Below are positions 19,080-28,222 of a stretch of 64,000 bases of DNA, piece after piece. The notes below the pieces were generated by a model. That model ran no database searches. It was not told where the DNA came from and was given only the letters and a program-made list of their open reading frames with translations. The DNA comes from Burkholderia lata (GTDB lineage Bacteria; Pseudomonadota; Gammaproteobacteria; Burkholderiales; Burkholderiaceae), in contig NC_007510.1 of assembly GCF_000012945.1 (NCBI RefSeq), forward strand, positions 868,001 through 932,000, written 5' to 3'. How positions within the stretch are numbered: position 1 is the stretch's first letter; each line of letters opens with the position of its first letter. The position numbers and the translations under genes are program-made.

Positions 19080-20357
19080 ATGAAGATTCATATCAAAGGC
19101 GGCACGCTGATCGACCCGGTCGCCGGCACCGAGCAGCAGGCCGACGTATTCGTCGCAGGCGGCACGATCGCCGCGCTCGGCACGGCGCCGGCCGGTTTCA
19201 ACGCGGACAAGACGATCGACGCCGCGGGCCTCATCGTCGCACCCGGCCTCGTCGACCTGTGCGCGCGGCTGCGCGAGCCCGGCTACGAGCATAAGGCGAC
19301 GCTCGCGTCCGAGATGGCCGCAGCCGTCGCGGGCGGCGTCACGACCCTCGTGTGCCCGCCGGATACCGACCCCGTGCTCGACGAGCCGGGCCTCGTCGAG
19401 ATGCTCAAGTACCGCGCACGCAACCTGCACCAGGCGAACGTGCATCCGCTCGGCGCGCTGACGGTCGGCCTCAAGGGTGAAGTGATCACCGAGATGGTCG
19501 CGCTGACCGAGTCCGGCTGCGTCGGCTTCACCCATGCCAACGTGCCGGTGCGCGACACGCAGGTGCTGCTGCGTGCGCTGCAGTACGCGAGCACCTACGA
19601 CTACACCACGTGGCTGCGCCCGCAAGACGCATTCATCGGCCGCGGCGGCGTCGCCGCGAGCGGCGCGCTGGCGTCGCGGCTCGGGCTGTCCGGCGTGCCG
19701 GTCGCGGCCGAGACGATCGCGCTGCACACGATTTTCGAACTGATGCGCGTGACGGGCGCACGCGTGCACCTCGCGCGGCTGTCGTCGTCGGCCGGGCTCG
19801 CGCTCGTGCGCGAGGCGAAGGCCGAGGGGCTGCCCGTGACCTGCGACGTCGGCGTGAATCACCTGCATCTGATCGACGTCGACATCGGCTACTTCGATTC
19901 GCAGTTCCGGCTCGATCCGCCGCTGCGCAGCGAGCGCGATCGCGAAGCGATTCGCGTGGCGCTCGCCGACGGCACGATCGACGCGATCTGCTCCGACCAC
20001 ACGCCGGTCGACGACGACGAGAAGCTGCTGCCGTTCGGCGAAGCGACGCCGGGCGCGACGGGGCTCGAACTGCTGCTGTCGCTGACGCTGAAGTGGGCCG
20101 ACGAGACGCGTACGCCGCTTGCGCAGGCGTTGCGCCGCATCACGTCCGCACCGGCCGACGTGCTGAAGCTGCCGGCGGGCCGCCTCACCGAAGGCGGCGC
20201 GGCCGACCTGTGCGTGTTCGACCCGCGCGCACACTGGCGCGTCGAGCCGCGTGCGCTGAAGAGCCAGGGCCACAACTCGCCGTTCCTCGGCTACGAACTG
20301 CCCGCCAGCGTGCGCACGACGCTCGTCGCCGGGCAGATCGCGTTCGAGCGCTCCTGA
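19080..20357 (+). CDS. pyrC: Dihydroorotase-like protein PyrC' (probably non-catalytic ATCase partner)
   Basis: A 425-residue amidohydrolase-fold protein. At the place where active dihydroorotases have D-x-H-x-H-x-R-E-P-G it reads DLCARLREPG (59-68): both zinc-binding histidines are replaced (Cys61 and Arg63). The later SDHTPVDDDEK region is also altered. This is the pattern of PyrC' proteins of Pseudomonas and relatives, which lack activity but are required to assemble the PyrB dodecamer. The gene lies 52 bp after pyrB. A true catalytic dihydroorotase must be encoded elsewhere in the genome. Confidence 0.9.
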   Translation: MKIHIKGGTLIDPVAGTEQQADVFVAGGTIAALGTAPAGFNADKTIDAAGLIVAPGLVDLCARLREPGYEHKATLASEMAAAVAGGVTTLVCPPDTDPVLDEPGLVEMLKYRARNLHQANVHPLGALTVGLKGEVITEMVALTESGCVGFTHANVPVRDTQVLLRALQYASTYDYTTWLRPQDAFIGRGGVAASGALASRLGLSGVPVAAETIALHTIFELMRVTGARVHLARLSSSAGLALVREAKAEGLPVTCDVGVNHLHLIDVDIGYFDSQFRLDPPLRSERDREAIRVALADGTIDAICSDHTPVDDDEKLLPFGEATPGATGLELLLSLTLKWADETRTPLAQALRRITSAPADVLKLPAGRLTEGGAADLCVFDPRAHWRVEPRALKSQGHNSPFLGYELPASVRTTLVAGQIAFERS

Positions 20358-20376
20358 ACCACGCCGGACCTTCGCC

Positions 20377-21234
20377 ATGATTGCCCTTCGCAAGCTGCGT
20401 CTCGTTTTCCACCTGTTGCGCGGCATGGCGATCGTCGCGCTGCGTTTCTCGCACGTCACGCCCGCGCGGCGCGCCGAGATGACGCGCCGCTGGTCGCTCA
20501 AGCTGCTGCGGATCTGCGGGATGCGCCTCGTCGTCCACAACGACGGCGCGCGGCTCGACGCGAGCGCGCTCGTGGTCGGCAATCACGTGTCGTGGCTCGA
20601 CATCTACACGGTCAACGCGTGGCGGCCGACGCCGTTCGTGTCGAAGGCCGAGGTGCGGCAGTGGCCGGTCGTCGGCTGGCTCGCCGAGAAGCTCGACACC
20701 GTGTTCCTGCAGCGCGAGAAGCGCACCGAGGCGATGCGGGTCATGCACGAGATGGCCGAGCGCCTGCGTAACGGCGGGCTGATGTGCGTGTTTCCGGAAG
20801 GGACGACGACCGACGGGCAGGAACTGCTGCCGTTCCACGCGAACCTGTTCCAGGCCGCGGTATCGGCTGGCTGCGCGGTGCAGCCGATCTGCCTGATGTA
20901 TGAGGACGGGCAGCGGCGGCAGTCGGTCGCGCCGGCCTACACGGGCGAGCTGGCGCTCGGCAAGTCGCTCGACATGGTGTTGCGCGGCGGCCCGATCGTC
21001 GCGCACCTGTACGTGTGCGAACCGATCGCGCCGGGCGGCGACCGGCGGGCGACGTCCGCCGCGGCGCGCGATGCGATCGCGGCTGCGCTCGCGACGCTGC
21101 AGGCGAAGGTCGACAAGCCGACGGCCGAGTCGCTTGCGGAATTGCAGAAGCATGCTTATCCGGCGACCGAGGTTGGCGCCGGAGCGGCAGGCGGCGAGGC
21201 GGCCGATGCGCCCGTGCCGGGGCGCGAGGGTTGA
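20377..21234 (+). CDS. plsC: 1-acyl-sn-glycerol-3-phosphate acyltransferase (PlsC family)
   Basis: A 285-residue membrane-associated acyltransferase of phospholipid synthesis. The catalytic H-x4-D motif is NHVSWLD (His70, Asp75), the acceptor-site motif is FPEGTT (139-144), and there is one hydrophobic N-terminal segment (about 7-25). The last 30 residues form an Ala/Gly-rich tail. It begins 19 bp after pyrC' and closes the rightward housekeeping unit; it converges with apaH. Confidence 0.9.
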   Translation: MIALRKLRLVFHLLRGMAIVALRFSHVTPARRAEMTRRWSLKLLRICGMRLVVHNDGARLDASALVVGNHVSWLDIYTVNAWRPTPFVSKAEVRQWPVVGWLAEKLDTVFLQREKRTEAMRVMHEMAERLRNGGLMCVFPEGTTTDGQELLPFHANLFQAAVSAGCAVQPICLMYEDGQRRQSVAPAYTGELALGKSLDMVLRGGPIVAHLYVCEPIAPGGDRRATSAAARDAIAAALATLQAKVDKPTAESLAELQKHAYPATEVGAGAAGGEAADAPVPGREG

Positions 21235-21266
21235 CGCGCTTCCCGGCCCCGCGAATCAGCGCTTAA

Positions 21267-22106
21267 TCACTCTCCTCCCGGCGCGCGGCACGCGTCGCAC
21301 TGCACCTGCGTGACCGTGCGCTGCGCCGGATCGGCCGTCAGCCGCACGGCCGACAACTGGTTCCCCCACACACATCCCGAATCGAGCGCGACCACGTTCT
21401 CGCGCACCATCAGGCCGAGCGCGGCCCAGTGGCCGAACACGACCGTCACGTCCTCCGTGCGGCGCCCCGGTACGTCGAACCACGGCAGGTAGCCGGGCGG
21501 CGCGCTGTCGGGGCCGCCGTTCGCCTTGAATTCCATCGCACCGTCGGGCGTGCAGAAGCGCACACGCGTGAATGCGTTGAACGCGACGCGCATCCGGTCG
21601 CGTTTCTTCAGATCCGGGCTCCATTGATTCGGCTCGTTGCCGTACAGCTTCTGCAGCGTGTCGCGCCAGTCGGGCGCGCGCAACGCGCGCTGGAGTTCGT
21701 CGGCGAGCTCCAGCACGAGCGTCGCATCCCACTGCGGCAGCACGCCCGCATGCACCAGCAGCATCCCGTTCTCCGCATGGACAAACGGCCGGTGGCGGAC
21801 CCAGTCGAGCAGCGCATCGGCGTCGGGTGCATCGAGGATCTCGCCGATGGTGTCGCCCGGGCGCTCGGTGCGCAGGCCGGCGGAGACCGCGAGCAGGTGC
21901 AGGTCGTGATTGCCGAGCACGACGGTCGCGCGCGGGCCGAGGTCGACGAGCGCACGCAGCGCGGCGAGGGAGTCCGGGCCGCGGTTGACGACGTCGCCGG
22001 CGATCCACAGCGGCGTGTCGGCGGGCGGGGACAGCTTGTCGAGCAGCGACTGGAGAGCGGAATGACAGCCCTGGATGTCGCCGATTGCGATGGGGGTGCG
22101 GGTCAT
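21267..22106 (-). CDS. apaH: Symmetrical bis(5'-nucleosyl)-tetraphosphatase
   Basis: A 279-residue metallophosphatase that splits Ap4A into two ADP. The phosphoesterase motifs are in order: IGDIQGC (7-13), GDVVNRGPDS, VVLGNHDLH, and a later VFGHWAALG. The ATG at 22106 is the one that starts the conserved domain; an upstream in-frame extension has no family support. It forms the left border of the polysaccharide locus. Confidence 0.95.
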   Translation of the reverse strand: MTRTPIAIGDIQGCHSALQSLLDKLSPPADTPLWIAGDVVNRGPDSLAALRALVDLGPRATVVLGNHDLHLLAVSAGLRTERPGDTIGEILDAPDADALLDWVRHRPFVHAENGMLLVHAGVLPQWDATLVLELADELQRALRAPDWRDTLQKLYGNEPNQWSPDLKKRDRMRVAFNAFTRVRFCTPDGAMEFKANGGPDSAPPGYLPWFDVPGRRTEDVTVVFGHWAALGLMVRENVVALDSGCVWGNQLSAVRLTADPAQRTVTQVQCDACRAPGGE

Positions 22107-22446
22107 GAGAGGTAGGTTGTTACAAATCCTGACGCGGGTCGAAAAAGGATGCGATCGCTGCAACGCAACTGCGAGCGTATTCGGGGAATTTTAACGTATT
22201 GATTTGAATGAAGATTTTTTCGGGGGAGGGTCCGGGGCGCTGTTTCAAGTTGTTAGCGACGTGGATTTTGACCCAACCCGCTTCCTATAATCGATGGCCC
22301 CTCAACAAAATTAGCATTTCATGGTTTTGAGGGTTACGGTCAGCAGTTAGAATGCCCGCCTTGGGGGGACGTGCGCGTCATCGTCGCGTCCGGAGTTCGT
22401 GGCGGCTCGTGCTTGAGACACGCCATGCATGACTAGAGGGAGCCTC
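22107..22446. other. Intergenic region between apaH and rfbB
   Basis: This divergent spacer has no supportable gene. It contains an AT-rich stretch (22180-22230) and two -10-like boxes for the rfb unit: TATAAT at 22286-22291 without a properly spaced -35, and TAGAAT at 22348-22353 inside AGCAGTTAGAAT. Confidence 0.55.
22327..22353 (+). promoter_or_regulatory. Candidate promoter of the rfbBACD unit
   Basis: TTGAGG at 22327-22332 and TAGAAT at 22348-22353 with 15 bp between. The 12-mer AGCAGTTAGAAT here (22342-22353) recurs exactly at 38281-38292 upstream of the other rightward O-antigen unit. Confidence 0.35.
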
Positions 22447-23508
22447 ATGATTCTGGTGACGGGCGGCGCGGGTTTTATCGGCGCCAATTTCGTAATCGAC
22501 TGGCTGTGTCAATCCGACGAGGCCGTGCTCAATGTCGATAAATTGACCTATGCAGGCAACCTTCGCACGCTGCAATCGCTGAACGGAAGCCCGAAGCACG
22601 TATTTGCCCGCGTGGACATCTGCGACCGCGCGGCACTCGACGCGCTGTTGGCTGAGCACCGGCCGCGCGCGATCCTGCATTTCGCGGCGGAAAGTCACGT
22701 CGATCGCTCGATTCACGGTCCGGCCGAGTTCGTTCAGACCAACGTCGTCGGCACCTTCACGCTGCTCGAGGCCGCGCGCCAGTACTGGAGCGCGTTACCC
22801 GACGCGGAGCAGGCCGGCTTCCGGTTCCTGCACGTGTCGACCGACGAAGTGTTCGGTTCGCTGTCCGCGACGGATCCGCAGTTCTCTGAAACGACACCGT
22901 ACGCACCCAACAGCCCGTACTCGGCGACGAAGGCGGGCTCCGATCACCTGGTGCGCGCGTACCACCATACCTATGGCCTGCCGACGCTCACGACCAACTG
23001 CTCGAACAACTACGGCCCGTACCAGTTCCCCGAAAAGCTGATTCCGCTGATGATTGCGAATGCACTCGCGGGCAAGCCGTTGCCGGTCTACGGCGATGGC
23101 CAGAACGTGCGCGACTGGCTGTATGTCGGCGATCACTGCAGCGCGATTCGCGAAGTGCTCGCACGCGGCACGCCGGGCGAGACCTACAACGTCGGCGGCT
23201 GGAACGAAATGACGAACCTCGACGTCGTGCATACGCTGTGCGATCTGCTCGACGATGCTCGACCCAGGGCACAAGGCACGTATCGCGACCAGATTACGTA
23301 CGTGAAGGATCGTCCGGGGCACGATCGCCGTTACGCGATCGATGCGCGCAAGCTCGAGCGCGAACTCGGCTGGAAGCCGGACGAGACTTTCGCAACCGGC
23401 CTCGCGAAGACGGTCTCCTGGTATCTCGACAACCAGGCGTGGTCGGACGAGGTGGCTTCGGGCGAATACCGCAAGTGGGTCGAGACCAATTACGCAGCGC
23501 GCGTTTGA
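22447..23508 (+). CDS. rfbB: dTDP-glucose 4,6-dehydratase
   Basis: A 353-residue extended short-chain dehydrogenase making dTDP-4-keto-6-deoxyglucose, second step of dTDP-L-rhamnose synthesis. The NAD site is VTGGAGFIG (4-12); STDEVFG and the YSATKAGSD (YxxxK) catalytic pair are intact, as is the [14 protein letters not shown] region. The start at 22447 follows AGAGGGAG; an upstream in-frame start (22429) has no ribosome site. It is the first of rfbBACD. Confidence 0.97.
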   Translation: MILVTGGAGFIGANFVIDWLCQSDEAVLNVDKLTYAGNLRTLQSLNGSPKHVFARVDICDRAALDALLAEHRPRAILHFAAESHVDRSIHGPAEFVQTNVVGTFTLLEAARQYWSALPDAEQAGFRFLHVSTDEVFGSLSATDPQFSETTPYAPNSPYSATKAGSDHLVRAYHHTYGLPTLTTNCSNNYGPYQFPEKLIPLMIANALAGKPLPVYGDGQNVRDWLYVGDHCSAIREVLARGTPGETYNVGGWNEMTNLDVVHTLCDLLDDARPRAQGTYRDQITYVKDRPGHDRRYAIDARKLERELGWKPDETFATGLAKTVSWYLDNQAWSDEVASGEYRKWVETNYAARV

Positions 23509-23519
23509 CAGGAGAGGCG

Positions 23520-24413
23520 ATGGCACGCAAAGGCATCATTCTCGCCGGCGGTTCAGGCACACGGCTCTATCCGATCACGCATGCAGTATCGAAGCAACTG
23601 CTGCCGGTGTACGACAAGCCGATGATCTACTATCCGCTGTCGACGCTGATGATTGCAGGCATCCGGGACGTGCTGATCATCTCGACGCCGCAGGACACCC
23701 CGCGCTTCGAGTCGATGCTCGGCGACGGCGGCCAGTGGGGGATGAATATCCGGTATGCGACACAGCCGTCGCCGGACGGGCTTGCGCAAGCGTTCGTCAT
23801 CGGCCGGGACTTCGTTGGCAACGAGCCGTCGGCGCTCATCCTCGGCGACAACATTTTCTACGGGCACGATCTCGCGAAGCAGCTCGAGCGGGCCAGCGCG
23901 AAGGATGCGGGCGCGACCGTATTTGCGTATCACGTTCAGGACCCTGAGCGGTATGGCGTGGTCGAGTTCGACCGCGAATTCCGCGCGATATCGATTGAAG
24001 AGAAGCCGGCAAAGCCGCGTTCGAGCTATGCGGTCACGGGGCTGTATTTCTACGACACGCAGGTTTGCGACATCGCAGCCGACATCAAGCCGTCGGCGCG
24101 CGGCGAGCTCGAGATCACCGATGTCAATTCGCGCTACCTGGCGGCGGGCCAACTCGACGTCGAGCTCATGGGGCGCGGTTATGCGTGGCTCGATACGGGT
24201 ACGCACGACTCCTTGATCGAGGCGGCGACGTTCATCGCGACGCTGCAGAAGCGTCAGGGGCTCATGGTCGCGTGCCCCGAAGAGATCGCGTACCGCCGCA
24301 ACTGGATCGACGCGGAGCAGGTGCTGAAACTGGCACAGCCGCTCGCGAAGAACGCCTACGGGCTGTATCTCCGGAACCTACTCACCCATCAGGTCGCATG
24401 GCAATCCACGTAA
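23520..24413 (+). CDS. rfbA: Glucose-1-phosphate thymidylyltransferase
   Basis: A 297-residue nucleotidyltransferase forming dTDP-glucose. The signature [17 protein letters not shown] with [15 protein letters not shown] follows at once after the ATG at 23520, and the active-site [10 protein letters not shown] and [12 protein letters not shown] segments are present. It starts 11 bp after rfbB (ribosome site GGAGAGG) and its end overlaps rfbC by 16 bp, so the whole unit is tightly packed. Confidence 0.97.
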   Translation: MARKGIILAGGSGTRLYPITHAVSKQLLPVYDKPMIYYPLSTLMIAGIRDVLIISTPQDTPRFESMLGDGGQWGMNIRYATQPSPDGLAQAFVIGRDFVGNEPSALILGDNIFYGHDLAKQLERASAKDAGATVFAYHVQDPERYGVVEFDREFRAISIEEKPAKPRSSYAVTGLYFYDTQVCDIAADIKPSARGELEITDVNSRYLAAGQLDVELMGRGYAWLDTGTHDSLIEAATFIATLQKRQGLMVACPEEIAYRRNWIDAEQVLKLAQPLAKNAYGLYLRNLLTHQVAWQST

Positions 24414-24949
24414 CGGCAACGGCACTGCCCGAAGTCAAGCTTATCGAGCCGAAGGTCTTTGGCGACGCGCGCGGGTATTTCTACGAGAGCTTCAACGCGC
24501 GCGAGTTTGCGGAGCACGTCGCTCCGGGTATCGAGTTCGTGCAGGACAATCACTCGCGATCCGCAAAAGGCGTGCTGCGCGGGCTGCACTACCAGATCGA
24601 ACACACGCAGGGCAAGCTGGTGCGCGTGGTTGAGGGCGAGGTGTTCGACGTCGCAGTCGATGTGCGCCGCAGTTCGCCCAATTTCGGCAAGTGGGTCGGC
24701 GTGACGCTGTCCGCCGACAACCATCGGCAGCTTTGGGTTCCGCCGGGGTTCGCGCATGGCTTCCTTGTGGTGTCCGAGTCTGCTCAGTTTCTCTACAAGA
24801 CGACCGATTATTGGTTTCCCGAGCACGAGCGCAGCATTGTCTGGAACGATCCGGACATCGGAATCGTGTGGCCGCTGGATGGCGAGCCGCTGCTGGCCGT
24901 CAAGGATGCCGCGGGCATGCGGTTGATGGACGCTGATCTTTTTGAGTGA
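24398..24949 (+). CDS. rfbC: dTDP-4-dehydrorhamnose 3,5-epimerase
   Basis: A 183-residue cupin epimerase, the third step of rhamnose synthesis. Signatures: [32 protein letters not shown] (catalytic His within it), [14 protein letters not shown] and [10 protein letters not shown]. The length is standard. The ATG at 24398 lies within the end of rfbA. Confidence 0.96.
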   Translation: MAIHVTATALPEVKLIEPKVFGDARGYFYESFNAREFAEHVAPGIEFVQDNHSRSAKGVLRGLHYQIEHTQGKLVRVVEGEVFDVAVDVRRSSPNFGKWVGVTLSADNHRQLWVPPGFAHGFLVVSESAQFLYKTTDYWFPEHERSIVWNDPDIGIVWPLDGEPLLAVKDAAGMRLMDADLFE

Positions 24950-24956
24950 GGTCGTG

Positions 24957-25841
24957 ATGAATTCCGAGTCGACGATCCTCGTAACCGGTGTCACGGGTCA
25001 GGTAGGCTTTGAACTGCTGCGCTCGCTGCAGGGGCTCGGCCGTGTGGTGGAGTGCGACCGCTCGATGCTCGATCTGTCTGATCTCGACCGGATCCGTGCT
25101 GTCGTGCGGGCGTTGCAGCCGGCCTTCATCGTGAATCCGGCTGCCTATACGGCCGTTGATAATGCCGAGGACGACGTCGATGCGGCAAGACGCATAAATG
25201 CCGATGTGCCGCGGGTCCTGGCGGAAGAGGCTGCGCGCAGCGGTGCGGTGCTGATTCACTACTCGACCGATTACGTGTTCGACGGAGCCAAGGCGGGCGC
25301 GTATACCGAGACCGATGTAGTGAATCCGCTGAACGTGTATGGGATGACCAAGCTTGAGGGCGAGCGTGCGATCGAGAACGCAGGGTGCGCGTACCTGACC
25401 TTGCGAACTAGCTGGGTATACGGGCGACGTGGCAGGAATTTCTTGCGTACGATGCTCAAGCTGGGCGCGGAGCGACCCGAATTGCGTGTGGTTGCCGACC
25501 AGGTCGGTGCGCCGACCTGGTCGAAAACAATTGCAGCCGCGACTGCGCACATCCTCTCCAAAGGGCTGGCGGCCCATGATGAGGCCTGGTGGCAGGCGCG
25601 CTCCGGAACCTATCATCTGAGTGCGGCCGGCGAGACGTCCTGGCACGGTTTCGCCAAGGCGATTCTCGGCATCGCGATGGGGGATGACGCACCCGCTGTG
25701 GTGCCGATTTCCGCGAGCGAGTTTCCGGTGCGCGCACGTCGCCCGGCGAATTCGCGCTTGTCCCACGGCAAACTCGCCGAGACGTTCGGCTTGCACCTGC
25801 CCGATTGGGAATACGCGCTGGGCCTCTGCATGGCCGACTGA
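24957..25841 (+). CDS. rfbD: dTDP-4-dehydrorhamnose reductase
   Basis: A 294-residue reductase that yields dTDP-L-rhamnose. The N-terminal nucleotide site is LVTGVTGQVG (close to residue 8), then STDYVFDG and YGMTKLEGE (YxxxK). The start is the ATG at 24957, 7 bp after rfbC; a TTG at 24942 would overlap rfbC. It ends 157 bp before the end of the convergent polysaccharide unit. Confidence 0.95.
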   Translation: MNSESTILVTGVTGQVGFELLRSLQGLGRVVECDRSMLDLSDLDRIRAVVRALQPAFIVNPAAYTAVDNAEDDVDAARRINADVPRVLAEEAARSGAVLIHYSTDYVFDGAKAGAYTETDVVNPLNVYGMTKLEGERAIENAGCAYLTLRTSWVYGRRGRNFLRTMLKLGAERPELRVVADQVGAPTWSKTIAAATAHILSKGLAAHDEAWWQARSGTYHLSAAGETSWHGFAKAILGIAMGDDAPAVVPISASEFPVRARRPANSRLSHGKLAETFGLHLPDWEYALGLCMAD

Positions 25842-25998
25842 AACGGATCGCCGGTGGTCGAACCCCTGCATCGCCAGGTATTGACCGGGCGCGTCAGGGT
25901 AACGGGCAGTCGAGCAAGCGGCGGATCCCGTCACCGAGTTTTACCGTCTTGTCAGCCTTGCATGCCGAAGCGAACCGTGATCGAGCAGGGATAGAGCA

Positions 25999-27117
25999 CT
26001 AGCCGAGAATGCCTGTTGCCGCGAAACGGGCGGCCCAGCTGTTTGCGCTCCGGATCCGCGATGCCTCGTCGTGCGTGGTCCGGTATTCGAGTGCCTCGAC
26101 AACGATTGAAGACAGGTTCCCGGATCCGCTCGAGAGGAATGTACCGGGTTCGTCGCACCGTGTTGCCATTTCTCCGAAGGGGGTCGAGATGACCGGTAAT
26201 CCAAGCGCTCTGTACTCGTAATACTTGATCGGATCGACACCGTCCGTGAGCGGGTTGCGCAGGAACGGAATCAGGCCGACGTCGAAGTCCGACATCGCGG
26301 CGAGAGCGGCGGCGTGTTTCAGCGGCGGAAGAATCTGCACGTTCTCGGGCAGCGCGATTTGCGGGGGATGGAATAACGGCCCGATCAATCGAATCGTGTC
26401 TGCGGGGCGGCATTGCGCAAGCGCAGCGAGCCATTGCCAGTCGAACCACGGCCCCATGGTGCCCAAGTAACCCAGTACATGCGGCCCGGCATGATCCGAC
26501 GTCTTTTCGCGGAACGCCGGAAGGACGGCTGGATCGAGCCCGTTGTGGACCAGTCTGGCGTCAGGCCGAATACTGCTCCAACTCGAGCGTAAGCCCGACG
26601 ACGATACGAAAACCGTATCGACCTCGCGCGCGACAGCGAGTTCGGTGCGTTTCATCGCCGAGCGCGAAACGCCTCGATAGAACGACGGGAAGTCGTCCAT
26701 CCTGTCGTAGAGCGACCGGGCAGGACGAGCCGCTTGTAACAAGTCGAGCGCGAGCCCGGACGGCTTCCCGACCGCGAGAAGCGTGTTGCGCTCGGCGCAG
26801 AATTGCACGACGCGACGCGTGATGTCACGCCATCCGAATCGATTGATTGCGGTGCCGAGGGGCAGTGGCTCAAGCGGAAGGCTGCGAATGCGGACGACGT
26901 CGAGCCAAGGTGGCGTGGCGGTATGCGCGTCGGACTTGCCTTCGCCGGATGGACGGCGCAAGTCTTGAAGCATGGGCAGGCGGGTTGGATACGGATCGAT
27001 CCAGAGCACACGGCCATGGGTTTCTTGATGAAACCACTCGACGAACTTGTGAGGTCGCTGTGCAAAGCTGCTCCATGGCACCGGCGACAGATAGACGAGT
27101 TGTTCGATCACACGCAT
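25999..27117 (-). CDS. Glycosyltransferase, GT4-like
   Basis: A 372-residue GT-B glycosyltransferase. The N-terminal half opens with LVYLSPVPWSSFAQRPHK, the form seen in a group that acts on capsule and O-antigen chains. The C-terminal half has VLGYLGTMGPWFDWQWL and the donor-site stretch DGVDPIKYYEYRALGLPVIST, where GT4 enzymes hold the nucleotide sugar. No membrane segments are present, so it acts at the cytoplasmic face. It overlaps wecB by 10 bp and is the last gene of the leftward wzm unit. Donor and acceptor are unknown. Confidence 0.78.
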   Translation of the reverse strand: MRVIEQLVYLSPVPWSSFAQRPHKFVEWFHQETHGRVLWIDPYPTRLPMLQDLRRPSGEGKSDAHTATPPWLDVVRIRSLPLEPLPLGTAINRFGWRDITRRVVQFCAERNTLLAVGKPSGLALDLLQAARPARSLYDRMDDFPSFYRGVSRSAMKRTELAVAREVDTVFVSSSGLRSSWSSIRPDARLVHNGLDPAVLPAFREKTSDHAGPHVLGYLGTMGPWFDWQWLAALAQCRPADTIRLIGPLFHPPQIALPENVQILPPLKHAAALAAMSDFDVGLIPFLRNPLTDGVDPIKYYEYRALGLPVISTPFGEMATRCDEPGTFLSSGSGNLSSIVVEALEYRTTHDEASRIRSANSWAARFAATGILG

Positions 27118-28208
27118 TGTTCCCGGATGACGTCGAAAATCCGCTGGGCTGCCTTTCCGTCACCGTAGGGCGAGACGCCGCGTGCAACCTTGCTGTATTC
27201 GTCGGCGTTGTCGAGCATCAGTTGGACCGCATTGACGATCGTATCGGTTTGAGTGCCGACGAGCCTGACGACACCGGCTTCGACAGCTTCCGGGCGCTCG
27301 GTCTCGTCGCGCAACACCAGGACCGGTTTGCCCAGAGCCGGCGCTTCTTCCTGCACGCCGCCCGAGTCGCTGAGGATGAGGTACGAGCGCTGCATGGCGG
27401 CGACGAACGGCACATAGTCGAGCGGCGGGCAGAGCCGGATCCGGGCGTGGTGCGACAGCAGTTCGCGCGTCGTACGCTGGACGTGCGGATTGGGATGTAC
27501 GGGAAACAGCACCTCGATGTCGTCGTTGGCGTCGACAATCTGGCGAATGGCATGGCAGATCCGTTCGAGCGGGGCGCCGAAATTCTCCCGGCGATGCGCG
27601 GTGACTAGAATCAGCCGTTTCGTGTCGTCGATATCGACGCCGCAGGACGGATGTGTCCGCAAGACAGTGTGAAGCGCGTCGATGACGGTGTTCCCGGTCA
27701 CCCAGATCTGGTCGCTGGGGATGTTTTCATGCAAGAGGTTGTCGCGCGAACTCGCTGTCGGCGCGAAATGCAGCCTTGCGAGGCGCCCCGCGAAAACGCG
27801 GTTCATCTCTTCAGGAAACGGATTGCCGAGATCGCGGGTACGCAGGCCCGCTTCAATATGACCGAACGGTATATGCCGATAGAAGCATGCAAGCGCCGTG
27901 GCCATGACCGTCGTGGTGTCGCCTTGTCCCAGTACGAGATCGGGACGCTTGTCCACGAGCACGGCATCGATACCGTCAAGCAGACGCGACGTCAGGCTGG
28001 CAAGCCCCTGATTCGGACGCATGATGTCGAGATCGACATCCGGTTTGATATCGAAACAGGTCAGGATCTGGTCGAGCAGATCGCGGTGTTGCGCGGTCGC
28101 GAGCACGTGCACCTTGAATCCCGGATCCGCTCGCAAACGCAGGATGACCGGCGCCATCTTGATGGCCTCCGGTCGCGTACCTACGACGCACAGTATGGTT
28201 TTAGACAT
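27108..28208 (-). CDS. wecB: UDP-N-acetylglucosamine 2-epimerase (non-hydrolysing)
   Basis: A 366-residue epimerase converting UDP-GlcNAc to UDP-ManNAc. Signatures are CVVGTRPEAIKMAPV at the N-terminus, GDTTTVMATALACFY, HIEAGLRTRDLGNPFPEEMNR, TAHRRENFG and SDSGGVQEEAPALGKPVL. The ATG at 28208 is where the family homology begins. No wecC (UDP-ManNAc dehydrogenase) is present in the window, so ManNAc itself, or a derivative made elsewhere, may enter the polysaccharide. Confidence 0.95.
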   Translation of the reverse strand: MSKTILCVVGTRPEAIKMAPVILRLRADPGFKVHVLATAQHRDLLDQILTCFDIKPDVDLDIMRPNQGLASLTSRLLDGIDAVLVDKRPDLVLGQGDTTTVMATALACFYRHIPFGHIEAGLRTRDLGNPFPEEMNRVFAGRLARLHFAPTASSRDNLLHENIPSDQIWVTGNTVIDALHTVLRTHPSCGVDIDDTKRLILVTAHRRENFGAPLERICHAIRQIVDANDDIEVLFPVHPNPHVQRTTRELLSHHARIRLCPPLDYVPFVAAMQRSYLILSDSGGVQEEAPALGKPVLVLRDETERPEAVEAGVVRLVGTQTDTIVNAVQLMLDNADEYSKVARGVSPYGDGKAAQRIFDVIREQCV

Positions 28209-28222
28209 GCTGTCGCTACGAA

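Noticed and set aside
22268..22291. TTGACC with TATAAT as a strong rfb promoter
   Set aside because: The spacing is only 12 bp, too short for sigma70. The TATAAT could still work with another -35, but I cannot identify one.
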